Shown here piece after piece: positions 1 through 7,159 of a DNA stretch of 22,026 nucleotides. The number at the start of each line of letters is the position of its first letter. Positions within the stretch are counted from its first letter, which is position 1. The notes under the pieces are model-generated. The model ran no database searches. It had not been told where the DNA came from and worked only from the letters and a program-made list of their open reading frames with translations. A program made the translations under genes and the position numbers. The DNA is from JAOUEA01 sp040511595 (GTDB lineage: Bacteria > Actinomycetota > UBA4738 > HRBIN12), in contig JBEVGU010000047.1 in NCBI GenBank assembly GCA_040511595.1, positions 1 to 22,026 of the forward strand, in the 5' to 3' direction.

Positions 1-257
1 TGATCCTGCTGCACCTCGAGCCCGAGCGCGGTCTCCTGCGCTCGACCGAGGCGCCCGACCGCATGGAGCTCGAAGGGCAGGACTTCCACGCGAAGGTCTC
101 CGACGCCTACCTCAAGATCGCCGAGGAGCACCCCGAGCGGTTCGTCGTGATCGACGCCGACAAGCCGCCCGCCGAGGTCTTCGACGACGTGCGCGCGGCG
201 CTCGACAAGGCCCTCGCCGATTTCGAGCGTTCGAACGACGGTGACCCGGTCCCCTAG
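1..257 (+). CDS. tmk: Thymidylate kinase, C-terminal part (5' truncated)
   Basis: The reading frame is open from the window edge (first full codon at 3) to TAG at 255-257, giving about 84 residues. Thymidylate kinase phosphorylates dTMP to dTDP in the cytoplasm for DNA synthesis. The visible part matches the end of that family: a strand ending in a LEPERGLLR segment (the usual D-x-DPExGLxR region), the PDRME LID-end motif, FHxKVxxAYLKIAEEHPERFVVIDA, and a last helix with VFDDVRAALDKAL. The P-loop and the DR(Y/H) part lie outside the window and cannot be checked. The gene is followed 39 bp later by holB, a common pairing. The call rests on motif pattern and this neighbourhood. Confidence 0.85.
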   Translation, partial: ILLHLEPERGLLRSTEAPDRMELEGQDFHAKVSDAYLKIAEEHPERFVVIDADKPPAEVFDDVRAALDKALADFERSNDGDPVP

Positions 258-283
258 CTGGCAGGCCCGTCGCCGCACGTCGG

Positions 284-289
284 TACACT
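284..289 (+). promoter_or_regulatory. Candidate -10 box for leaderless holB
   Basis: TACACT fits the actinobacterial TAnnnT -10 consensus and ends 7 nt before the holB ATG at 297. There is no Shine-Dalgarno sequence in between, so transcription would begin at or next to the start codon. No convincing -35 is visible. Confidence 0.5.
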
Positions 290-296
290 CCGCACC

Positions 297-1412
297 ATGA
301 CTGCCTCGGTGCTCGAGCGGGTGCCCGGACAGCAGCACGCGATGGCTTTCCTGCACGGGGCGGCCGAGCGCCCTCACCACGCCTACGTGTTCGCCGGGCC
401 CGAGGGAAGCGGGAAGTCCCTTGCCGCCCGCGCCTTCGCCGCTGCCCTGCTCTGCCATGAAGGGGGCTGTGGAGGGTGCCGCGATTGCCGGCTGGCGCTC
501 GAGGATCAGCACCCGAACGAGTTCCTCGTCGAGCCCGAAGGCCGCGACATCCACGTGAACACGATCCGCGAGGAGGTGTGGACACCCATCTCTCGCACGG
601 CGCCCGAACCCGGACGCAAGGTCTTCGTGGTCCGCGAGGCCGATCGACTCTCGCCCGCCGCCGCCGACACGCTGCTGAAGGTGCTCGAGGAGCCGCCGGC
701 CGACGCGGTGCTGCTGCTGATGTCCGCGCGGGCTCACGAGCTGCCCGATACGGTCCGCTCACGCTGCCACATGATCACCTTCACGGCGCTCTCGGAGACC
801 TTCGTCGTCGATGCCCTCATGGGCGAAGGGGTCGATGACGCTCGAGCGCGCCTCGCCGCCCGGCTCACGGGGGGCAACCTGGGTCGGGCTCGCCGACTGG
901 CGACGGCCGACGACGGGCTGGCGTTCCGCGATGCGGCCGTGGAGGCCCTGGAACAGGCGATCCGCGGACCGGCCGACGCCCTCGCGGCGGCGGACACCGT
1001 GCTGAACGCCGCCGCGGGCTACAAGAAGAGCATGAAGGCGCAGCTCGAACGGGAGCTGGCTCCGTTCCTCGACGAGAAGGGGCGGCCCGAAGACGTCTAC
1101 CGAGGGCCGATCCGACGGATCGAGGTCCGCTTCCAGCGACGCGAGCGCCGAGCCGAGCGCGACTACGTCGACTGGGTGCTGCTCGCGGTCTCGGCGATGC
1201 TCCGCGACCGCATCGCGGCTCACGTCGGCGCACCTCGAGGCGAGCTGCTGAACCCGGACATCGCGACCGGCACCGATCTCTCGATCGTTCGGGCCACGCG
1301 GGGGCTCGCCGGGGTCGAAGAGGCGCGGGCCGAGTTGGCGGAGGACCTCAACCTCAACACCCGGCTCGTGCTCGAGCGGGCGTTCCTGCGGCTCGCCGAC
1401 GTCGCGGCCTGA
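297..1412 (+). CDS. holB: DNA polymerase III subunit delta' (clamp loader)
   Basis: This 371-residue protein is a clamp-loader subunit that helps load the beta sliding clamp at the replication fork. The sequence shows a Walker A motif GPEGSGKS at residues 34-41, a four-cysteine zinc-binding cluster at Cys53, 58, 61 and 64, a Walker B-like VVREADRL at 111-118, LLKVLEEPP near 127-134, and the SRC motif of clamp-loader AAA+ proteins at 155-157. The first ~165 residues are the AAA+ core; the rest is helical, as expected for lid and collar. Length is in the usual range. The ATG is chosen because it is the first in-frame start, sits 39 bp after tmk, and has a -10 box placed for a leaderless transcript. 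Confidence 0.92.
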   Translation: MTASVLERVPGQQHAMAFLHGAAERPHHAYVFAGPEGSGKSLAARAFAAALLCHEGGCGGCRDCRLALEDQHPNEFLVEPEGRDIHVNTIREEVWTPISRTAPEPGRKVFVVREADRLSPAAADTLLKVLEEPPADAVLLLMSARAHELPDTVRSRCHMITFTALSETFVVDALMGEGVDDARARLAARLTGGNLGRARRLATADDGLAFRDAAVEALEQAIRGPADALAAADTVLNAAAGYKKSMKAQLERELAPFLDEKGRPEDVYRGPIRRIEVRFQRRERRAERDYVDWVLLAVSAMLRDRIAAHVGAPRGELLNPDIATGTDLSIVRATRGLAGVEEARAELAEDLNLNTRLVLERAFLRLADVAA

Positions 1413-1417
1413 ACGCT

Positions 1418-1434
1418 GCTGCGTGAAACGCAGC
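1418..1434. terminator. Short hairpin after holB, possible terminator
   Basis: GCTGCGT and ACGCAGC form a perfect 7-bp stem around a GAA loop, starting 6 nt after the holB stop. There is no T-run after it, so it would be a weak or Rho-aided terminator, or only an mRNA 3' end structure. Confidence 0.35.
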
Positions 1435-1479
1435 GCCGCCGACCCGCGTCCGGACCGCGCGACGGACACCCTTTCGAGA

Positions 1480-1497
1480 AGTGGTGCTGGCACCACT
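1480..1497. promoter_or_regulatory. Perfect 8-2-8 inverted repeat upstream of the receiver gene
   Basis: AGTGGTGC-TG-GCACCACT is a perfect 18-bp inverted repeat ending 49 bp before the start of the receiver gene. The 2-nt centre suits a dimeric DNA-binding protein better than an RNA hairpin, although a 7-bp stem with a CTGG loop is also possible. No protein can be named as its binder. Confidence 0.4.
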
Positions 1498-1521
1498 GGC
1501 AGCGGCCGCGTGCGGTGGGAA

Positions 1522-1536
1522 CCTCCTAACTGGAGG
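1522..1536 (+). promoter_or_regulatory. Hairpin covering the ribosome binding site of the receiver gene
   Basis: CCTCC-TAACT-GGAGG forms a perfect 5-bp stem with a 5-nt loop. Its 3' arm is the Shine-Dalgarno sequence (GGAGG, 1532-1536), 10 nt before the ATG at 1547. Folding would hide the ribosome binding site, so translation may be controlled. The structure is seen in the sequence; the regulatory role is inference. Confidence 0.4.
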
Positions 1537-1546
1537 CGGATGCCAT

Positions 1547-1918
1547 ATGACCGTCAGGGTGCTGATCGTGGATGACCAGGAGCCGTTCCGCATGGCCGCA
1601 CGCATGGTGGTTGACGCCACGGAGGGGTTTGACGTGGTCGGCGAGGCCGAGACGGGAGAGGATTCCGTCGCCTTAGCGGCGGAGCTCGCCCCCGACCTGG
1701 TCCTCATGGACGTGAACCTGCCCGGCATCAACGGACTCGATGCCACCCGGCAGATCCTGGCAGCGGGCGAGGGCGCGGTGGTCGTGTTGCTGCTCTCGAC
1801 CTATGAGGAAGAGGAATACGCCCCGAGGGCCGCGGAGTGCGGCGCGGCCGCGTACATCCCGAAGGCGGTGTTCGGGCCCGATCGGCTCGAGGAAGCGTGG
1901 GCCGCCGCGTCCGGCTAA
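1547..1918 (+). CDS. Single-domain response regulator (receiver only)
   Basis: This 123-residue CheY-like receiver has no output domain. It carries the acidic pair Asp9/Asp10 (LIVDDQ), the phospho-accepting Asp55 in LVLMDVNLPG, Ser84/Thr85 after the fourth strand, and Lys106 in YIPKAVF. The protein ends about 17 residues after this lysine, so there is no room for a helix-turn-helix. The start at 1547 is preferred over an in-frame GTG at 1481 because GGAGG lies 10 nt upstream and MTVRVLIVDD is the normal receiver beginning. It converges on the two-kinase operon with only 20 bp between stops, so it is a likely phosphoryl acceptor for those kinases. It could serve as a phosphate sink, relay, or protein-binding switch; the sequence does not say which. 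Confidence 0.85.
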   Translation: MTVRVLIVDDQEPFRMAARMVVDATEGFDVVGEAETGEDSVALAAELAPDLVLMDVNLPGINGLDATRQILAAGEGAVVVLLLSTYEEEEYAPRAAECGAAAYIPKAVFGPDRLEEAWAAASG

Positions 1919-1938
1919 ACGCCTGTCAGGCCGGCGCT

Positions 1939-3978
1939 TCAGCCGATCGGCACGTGGCCTCGCACCGTGGTGCCACGACCGAGCGCGCTGTCGACTGTGA
2001 ACGCTCCGCCGATCGCCTCGATGCGGTCGGACATGCCCTGAAGCCCCGTCCCGCGGTCGATCGAGGCGGGATCGAACCCTCGGCCATCGTCGCTCACCGT
2101 GAACTCGAGCGTGCCGTCGCGTTGCGATAGCGCGATCCTGGCCTCGGAGGCATCGGCGTATTTGGAGACGTTCTGCAACGCCTCGAGGCACGAGAAGTAC
2201 ACGGCCGCTTCGACATCCTGTCCGTACCGGCCGATGCCATCGGACTCGATCCGAACCGGGACGGCCGACTTCCTGCTCTGGGCTTCGAGCGCGACCCCGA
2301 GCCCCTGGTCGGCCAGGAGCGGCGGATAGATGCCCCGGGCGAGGTCGCGGAGGTCGTCGATCGTCCCCTGGGTCTCGGCCTGGAGCTCGTCGAGTAGCTC
2401 TCGAGCCTTGACGTGGTCACGCTCGACGAGCGCCTCGGTCAGTCGAAGCTTCACGCCGAGCGCGACCAACTGCTGTTGCGCGCCGTCGTGGATGTTGCGC
2501 TCGAGACGGCGTCGCTCCTCGTCCTGGGCCGCCACGAGCCGTTGCCGGGACGCCCGCAGCTCCTCGATCAAGCGGACGTTCCGCAACACCGGCCCGGCTT
2601 GCGCGGCGAGGTCGTGAACCAAGCGTTCCCTCGACGGGTCGAGCGGATCGTTCGCGGGCATCGCCACGCTGAGGGCACCCAGCAACTGCCCCTGATGGCG
2701 GACTTCGGTGGTGAGATCGCCGGGTAGATCGGGCAGCGAGTGGTCGGGTGCGGGCACCGCCGAGAGCGGCTGCCCGCCAGTGGGCGCGGTCGCGCTGGCT
2801 CGGAGCTGTCGTCCGACCCGCAGCCACACGTCGGCCCGGGTCGCGCCGGTCGCACCCTGCAGCACCTGCGCCATGCGGGGAAGCACGTCGTCGGTCGAGT
2901 ACGTCTCCGTCATGCGTTCAGAGAACTCGCTCAGCACTTCGTAGGGGGTTGCTCGCCGTCCGTACACCACTCGGTCGGCGATCGCGCGGGCGGCGTTCAG
3001 CACCGGCCTCGCCGTGAGGGCCACCAGCACCACGCCGAACAACAGACGGGACACATTGCCGAGCGTCGCGATCGCCACGAAGGCCAGATAGAGCCCCGTC
3101 AGTGCGATGGCGACCAGCGAGTACGTGACCGTCTTCTTCACGACTAGGTCGATGTCGTAGAGGCGGTAGCGCAGGATCGCGTATCCGATCGCGCCCGGGA
3201 TGCCGACCCCGACGGCGACGAAGAAGGCGAGGAAGACGGCGTCGCCGAGCCACTGATACCCCGACACCGCGACCGCGACGATCACGAGCACCAGCGCGAT
3301 TGCGGCCAGGTAGGCCAACCCTCGGATCTGGCGACGTTCCTCGTCTGCCGACCGGCGGTACCGCACGACCACCGAGGCCACCGAGGCGAGCGCACCGCCC
3401 AGCAGGAGCGCCAGACCGACGACATCGGTGACGACGATCACGGATCGGAGCGCCTCGACGCCAACGGGATTCTCGACCACGACGCCGGAGTCGCTCTCGA
3501 GGCTGCCCGGGCGCAGGAGGCCGCTCAGGAGGATGAGGGCGCCTCCGACGACGATCGCCCGAACGACCCATCGCCACCGAGGTGACACAACCCGGCCCGT
3601 CGGGAACAGCGACAGGATCAACGGGATCGGGACGATCGTGACGACGAAGATCCAGTTCGTCATCCATCCCGCAACGCTCGCGCCCGGCAGTGCCCCGGGG
3701 TCGGTGGTGACCGTGTAGGTCAGGTATTCCTCGGTCAACCCGACCAGCGCGAACCCAGCGCCGATGATCATCATCAGCCAGCCGATCGGGTTCGACGGCA
3801 GGCGCGTCGCGATGAAGGCCCCGATCGTGCCGTAGCCGATCATCATCAGCACCGCGATCACGACGAAGACCTCGAACGAGTCGTTCAGGATCGAGAGGGT
3901 GACCGCCGACGCGAGCCCACACATCGTCAGCCCCCAGACCGCCCAGGGCCAGCGGAGCGGCCGTGCCGGCGCGGTCAT
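1939..3978 (-). CDS. Membrane GAF-type sensor histidine kinase (array copy 1)
   Basis: This 679-residue protein has about ten hydrophobic segments between residues 12 and 325, including a loop FPTGRVVSPRWRW (125-137) and the membrane-exit signature RYRLYDIDLVVKKT (270-283). A GAF-like domain follows (~345-470), then a HisKA_3 dimerisation helix with LERNIHDGAQQQLVAL (phospho-accepting His497), then HATPase_c with N-box Asn603, G1 DDGRGF (630-635) and G2 GTGLQGM (643-649). Asp498 and Gln502 form the DxxxQ pattern linked to phosphatase activity in HisKA_3 kinases, so it is probably bifunctional. The ATG overlaps the stop of the upstream kinase as ATGA (3975-3978) behind GAGGAG, which indicates translational coupling. 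The reading frame extends further upstream, but only inside the neighbour. Its ligand is unknown. Confidence 0.9.
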   Translation of the reverse strand: MTAPARPLRWPWAVWGLTMCGLASAVTLSILNDSFEVFVVIAVLMMIGYGTIGAFIATRLPSNPIGWLMMIIGAGFALVGLTEEYLTYTVTTDPGALPGASVAGWMTNWIFVVTIVPIPLILSLFPTGRVVSPRWRWVVRAIVVGGALILLSGLLRPGSLESDSGVVVENPVGVEALRSVIVVTDVVGLALLLGGALASVASVVVRYRRSADEERRQIRGLAYLAAIALVLVIVAVAVSGYQWLGDAVFLAFFVAVGVGIPGAIGYAILRYRLYDIDLVVKKTVTYSLVAIALTGLYLAFVAIATLGNVSRLLFGVVLVALTARPVLNAARAIADRVVYGRRATPYEVLSEFSERMTETYSTDDVLPRMAQVLQGATGATRADVWLRVGRQLRASATAPTGGQPLSAVPAPDHSLPDLPGDLTTEVRHQGQLLGALSVAMPANDPLDPSRERLVHDLAAQAGPVLRNVRLIEELRASRQRLVAAQDEERRRLERNIHDGAQQQLVALGVKLRLTEALVERDHVKARELLDELQAETQGTIDDLRDLARGIYPPLLADQGLGVALEAQSRKSAVPVRIESDGIGRYGQDVEAAVYFSCLEALQNVSKYADASEARIALSQRDGTLEFTVSDDGRGFDPASIDRGTGLQGMSDRIEAIGGAFTVDSALGRGTTVRGHVPIG

Positions 3979-6107
3979 CGGATCTCCTCGGCCGGCACCG
4001 AAGCCATCAGCGTCGTCCCGCCTCCCGGTTCGCTCCTGACCGTGAGGGTTCCATCGATCGAGTCGAGCCGATCGGTGATGCCCTGCAGGCCGGTGCCGAC
4101 GGAGGTCGATGCCGCATCGAACCCTCGGCCATCGTCGGCGACGCGGAGCTCGAGCGTGCCGTTGTGCTGGGCGATCGAGACGGTGGCCTCCGACGCATGG
4201 GCGTACTTCGCGACGTTCTGGAGGGCTTCCAAGCATGTGAAGTACACGGCCGCCTCGATCTCCTGGGGATAGCGTCCGAGCCCGCCGGCCACCACGGTGA
4301 CCGGAACGGGCGACTTCCGCGCCTGGGCGGCGATGGCGGCGCCCAGGCCCTGGTCGGCCAGCAACGGCGGGTAGATGCCGCGCGCGAGATCGCGGAGGTC
4401 GTCGATCGCGGACCGCGTCTCCTCCTGCAGCTGTGTCATCATCTCGTGCGCCCTCGCCGGATCACGCTCGATCATGGAATCGGCGAGGCCCAGCTTCACC
4501 CCGAGCGCCACGAGCTGCTGTTGCGCGCCATCGTGGATGTTGCGCTCGAGCTTGCGACGTTCCGCGTCCTGCGCCGCGACGAGCCGCTGACGTGAGGCGC
4601 GGAGCTCCTCGATCAGCCGCACGTTCCGCAGCACCAGCCCGGCTTGGGCGGCGAGGTCGCGCATCAGTCGCTGCCGCGCCGGTCCCACCGGATCGCTCGC
4701 GTGCGAGACGATCGAGAGCGCGCCGAGCAGGTCCCCGCGGTGGCGGACCTCGACCGCCGCGTCGCCCGGCAACTCGGGAAGGGTGTCGCCCGACTCGTGG
4801 ACCGGTTCCGTGGCCGGCGCCTCCGACGGCCACGTCGCCGCCGGCAGGAACGAGTCGCCCACCCGCAGCCAGATCCGGGCCTCGGCTGCGCGAACGCTCT
4901 CGCCGAGCACCGCAGCCATGCGCGGCAACACGTCGTCGGTCGCATACGCATCGGCGAGGTGCTCCGAGAACTCGGTGAGCGCCTCATAGGGAGTGGATCG
5001 CCCTCCGTAGACCAACCGATCGGCGATGCGGTGCGCCAGACGCCACAGTGCCCAGGTGAGCGCGCCGATCACGAGTCCGGTCAGGCCGAGCGCGAGGGGC
5101 TCGTCCGCCGCGAGGTCGGTCAGCGGGCCACTGATCAGCAGCAGCACACCGATGCCGGCGACCATGATCAACGCGACCGTGATCGCGAAGATCACGGTCT
5201 TCTTGATCACGAGGTCGAGGTCGTAGAGCCGGAAGCGGAAGAGCGCCACCGCCGTGGCGACGGGGATGCCGACCACGATCGTGACGACGAGCAGCACCGT
5301 GAGCAGGTCGGCGGCATCAGAGGCGAACCCGGTTTCGCGAGTGCCGCTCGCGATCCCCGTGATGAGGGTCAAGGGCAACAGCACCCCGCCGATCCGTCCC
5401 ACCGCGCCGAGCCAGCGGATCTGCTGTCGCTGCTCCGGGTCGACGCTCCGCGCGCGGACGATCAGGGAGGCCAGCGCGACGAAGGCGCTCACGATCAGGA
5501 GCACCCCGGCCACGGCCAGCGCGACGCCCAGGACCGGCTCGATGGGCTCGATCCCGACGGGGTTCGTCACGACCACGCCGTCGATGCCGTCCCACTGGAA
5601 GGGGAGCACTGCGAATCCCGTCACGGTCACGACGAGCGACGCCATGTAGATCCGCCACGGCAGTCGCCACCGCGGCGACGGCAGTGAGCCGGTGGGGTAG
5701 AGGAAGAACACCGCCGGCAGCAGCCCGAGACAGATGAAGAAGGGCCACTGGCTCAGCCAGTTCGCGACCCCGATGAACGGCAAGGCACGCCCTTCCTCCA
5801 CCGCGGCGTCGGTCCAGTTCTGGGCGGGCAGCGCGATCGCGAACGAGGCCGCGATGCCCAGGAACACCCACCCCACCGCGTTGCCGGTGCGCGATGCGAT
5901 CAGCGCGCCGACGATGGCGAACGCGACGCCACCGAGCAGGCCAGGTGCCACGATTGCGGTGTCCTCGGCGCCGAACACGGTGCCGAACGCGAGCTTGATC
6001 GCGAACGACGCCGACATCAGGACGATGCTCGCGACGGCCACTGCCCAGGCGAGCAGCGCCCGTCGCGGAACGGTCGCGCGTGCCCCGTCGCCGGAATCCC
6101 GCTGCAT
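3975..6107 (-). CDS. Membrane GAF-type sensor histidine kinase (array copy 2)
   Basis: This 710-residue kinase is the first gene of the minus-strand pair. Hydrophobic segments run from about 18 to 355, with a YPTGSLPSPRWRL loop (137-149) and FRFRLYDLDLVIKKT (290-304). A GAF-like domain lies at ~370-497. His525 is in the H-box LERNIHDGAQQQLVAL, and the ATP-binding part has Asn631, DDGRGF (658-663) and GTGLQGI (671-677). The start at 6107 has GGAGG 11 nt upstream (6119-6123); a TTG at 6155 in the same frame is less likely. The coiled helix before the H-box reads LIEELRASRQRLVAAQD, as in copy 1 but unlike copies 3-5, so copies 1 and 2 are probably sister duplicates. The GAF part has SIVSHASDP where the other four copies have a (K/M)PANDP motif. 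No clear promoter is visible upstream. Confidence 0.9.
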   Translation of the reverse strand: MQRDSGDGARATVPRRALLAWAVAVASIVLMSASFAIKLAFGTVFGAEDTAIVAPGLLGGVAFAIVGALIASRTGNAVGWVFLGIAASFAIALPAQNWTDAAVEEGRALPFIGVANWLSQWPFFICLGLLPAVFFLYPTGSLPSPRWRLPWRIYMASLVVTVTGFAVLPFQWDGIDGVVVTNPVGIEPIEPVLGVALAVAGVLLIVSAFVALASLIVRARSVDPEQRQQIRWLGAVGRIGGVLLPLTLITGIASGTRETGFASDAADLLTVLLVVTIVVGIPVATAVALFRFRLYDLDLVIKKTVIFAITVALIMVAGIGVLLLISGPLTDLAADEPLALGLTGLVIGALTWALWRLAHRIADRLVYGGRSTPYEALTEFSEHLADAYATDDVLPRMAAVLGESVRAAEARIWLRVGDSFLPAATWPSEAPATEPVHESGDTLPELPGDAAVEVRHRGDLLGALSIVSHASDPVGPARQRLMRDLAAQAGLVLRNVRLIEELRASRQRLVAAQDAERRKLERNIHDGAQQQLVALGVKLGLADSMIERDPARAHEMMTQLQEETRSAIDDLRDLARGIYPPLLADQGLGAAIAAQARKSPVPVTVVAGGLGRYPQEIEAAVYFTCLEALQNVAKYAHASEATVSIAQHNGTLELRVADDGRGFDAASTSVGTGLQGITDRLDSIDGTLTVRSEPGGGTTLMASVPAEEIR

Positions 6108-6183
6108 GGTCGAATCTTCCTCCCGGAAGCGCCGCTGGGGGAAGGAGGCTCTCAAGCCATGTGGAGGGCCGGAACCTCACCGT

Positions 6184-6207
6184 GCGGGGGGTGGTGGCAC
6201 CCCCCGC
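6184..6207. promoter_or_regulatory. Perfect 10-bp inverted repeat in the divergent intergenic region
   Basis: GCGGGGGGTG and CACCCCCCGC flank a GTGG tetraloop. The repeat lies between the kinase copy 2 start (6107) and the stress protein start (6285). It could be an operator shared by the divergent genes or a very stable RNA hairpin in a leader. If the stress protein began at the alternative ATG 6159, the repeat would be coding. Confidence 0.45.
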
Positions 6208-6251
6208 CGTTCCGCATGTTCGCCTGGTCGCGTCGCCCGCCGCGCGAGGCC

Positions 6252-6257
6252 TACGCT
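6252..6257 (+). promoter_or_regulatory. Candidate -10 box for the universal stress protein gene
   Basis: TACGCT matches TAnnnT and would give a leader of about 20 nt that contains the GAAGGAG ribosome binding site. No -35 element is recognisable, so the assignment is tentative. Confidence 0.3.
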
Positions 6258-6284
6258 GGCAACGCACACACGAAGGAGCCCGAC

Positions 6285-6692
6285 ATGGCGACGATCCTGG
6301 TGGGAACCGATTCCAGCTCCGCGGCCGACCTGGCGGTGGACGATGCTGCGCGGCTCGCGCGCGACCGAGGCGCCGAGCTGCTCGTGCTGCTCGTGCGCGA
6401 CGGCGGCGAGGTCCGGGCGGCGGTCGATCCGGACCGCGCCCCCGATCCCGATGGCTACCTCGCGGGTCTCTCGCGCCGGTACCCCGACGTGCCGACGGTC
6501 ACGCGGATCGAGCGAGGAGCGCCGGCTGAGCGCATCTGCGCCGTGGCCGCCGAGGTCGGAGCGGAGACGATCGTGCTCGGCAATCGTGGGACGCGAGGCT
6601 CGTGGTGGGGCGTGCGGGAGAGCGTGCCCAACCTCGTCCTTCGTCACTCCCCGTGCAGCGTGTACGTCGTGGACACGCGGAGGGCTCAGTGA
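6285..6692 (+). CDS. Universal stress protein (UspA family), single domain
   Basis: This 135-residue cytoplasmic protein has the Usp fold: an N-terminal strand MATILVGTDSSSAADLAVDDAARLA, a middle strand ELLVLLV, and a C-terminal IVLGNRGTRG...LVLRHSPCSVYVV. The usual ATP-binding pattern G-2x-G-9x-G(S/T) is present at Gly99 and Gly102, but the last Gly is replaced by Glu112-Ser113, so nucleotide binding may be weak or altered. The start at 6285 has GAAGGAG at 6272-6278 and begins exactly at the family's first strand. An in-frame ATG at 6159, preceded by a strong GGAAGGAGG, would add 42 residues unlike any Usp and is less likely. Its neighbours are signalling genes, and a second Usp domain occurs in the fusion at 15786-17900. 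Confidence 0.85.
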   Translation: MATILVGTDSSSAADLAVDDAARLARDRGAELLVLLVRDGGEVRAAVDPDRAPDPDGYLAGLSRRYPDVPTVTRIERGAPAERICAVAAEVGAETIVLGNRGTRGSWWGVRESVPNLVLRHSPCSVYVVDTRRAQ

Positions 6693-6703
6693 CGAGCGGT
6701 GGC

Positions 6704-6721
6704 GCCGGGTCCGCCTCCGGC
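6704..6721. terminator. Small hairpin between convergent genes
   Basis: GCCGG and CCGGC form a 5-bp stem (6 bp with a G-T pair) in the 29-bp gap between the stress protein stop and the SnoaL-like gene stop. There is no T-run. It may be a weak bidirectional terminator. Confidence 0.25.
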
Positions 6722-7099
6722 TCACGCCTCCATGTGCTCGACCCAGGCTGCGCGCCATTCGGGTGCCGGGAACGACTCCGCCCAGTACGCCGTCTCCTTC
6801 GCGATCTTCCCATCGCGCATCTCGAGGATGAAGACAGCCTGGTATACGGCGCCGCCGCCGTAGTCGAGCGTCGCCTCGGCGATCCACAGGTCACCCTCCC
6901 CCATGATGCGCCGGGGCGTGAACGTCGGCAGCTGCGGGAAGGCGCCGTACACCGCCCGCCGGTTGTCGCCGCCCACGATGCGCTCGAGCGATTGCGGCCA
7001 CTCCATGATGGCGTCCTCGTGGAACACGGCGTCCATGCCGGGAACGTTCCGGGCGTTCATCGTGGCGATCCAGGCCTCGACCGTCTCGCGTCCACTCAT
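6722..7099 (-). CDS. SnoaL-like / NTF2-family protein
   Basis: This 125-residue protein has the alpha+beta cone pattern of SnoaL/NTF2-like proteins. An N-terminal helix, VEAWIATMNARNVPGMDAVF, is followed by HEDAIMEWPQS, a strand pair ending in YQAVFILEMRDGKIA, and a final ETAYWAESF strand. Many members bind or isomerise small hydrophobic molecules, but the function of this one cannot be set from sequence. The ATG at 7099 has GGAG 5 nt upstream (7105-7108). It lies 60 bp downstream of the NarL-type regulator on the same strand and may be transcribed with it. It converges with the stress protein gene. Confidence 0.75.
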   Translation of the reverse strand: MSGRETVEAWIATMNARNVPGMDAVFHEDAIMEWPQSLERIVGGDNRRAVYGAFPQLPTFTPRRIMGEGDLWIAEATLDYGGGAVYQAVFILEMRDGKIAKETAYWAESFPAPEWRAAWVEHMEA

Positions 7100-7159
7100 C
7101 GCATCTCCAGTCGATCTCGGCCCGACGGTCCGACCCGGGCCTTGGTTGCGGGCGAGAGC

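Noticed and set aside
1481..1546. Upstream GTG start for the receiver protein
   Set aside because: The added 22 residues overlap the inverted repeat and Shine-Dalgarno hairpin and do not resemble any receiver N-terminus; ATG 1547 has GGAGG at good spacing.
1921..1931. GCCTG-T-CAGGC palindrome between convergent genes
   Set aside because: The 1-nt centre leaves only a 3-bp stem with a realistic loop, and there is no T-run. It is too weak to call a terminator.
4644..5687. 347-codon plus-strand open frame inside kinase copy 2
   Set aside because: It is an antisense shadow of a clear kinase, with low-complexity charged composition and no recognisable motif.
7119..7141. GGCCCG...CGGGCC inverted repeat between the NarL-type regulator and the SnoaL-like gene
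   Set aside because: A 6-bp GC-only stem with an 11-nt loop is expected by chance in DNA of this composition.
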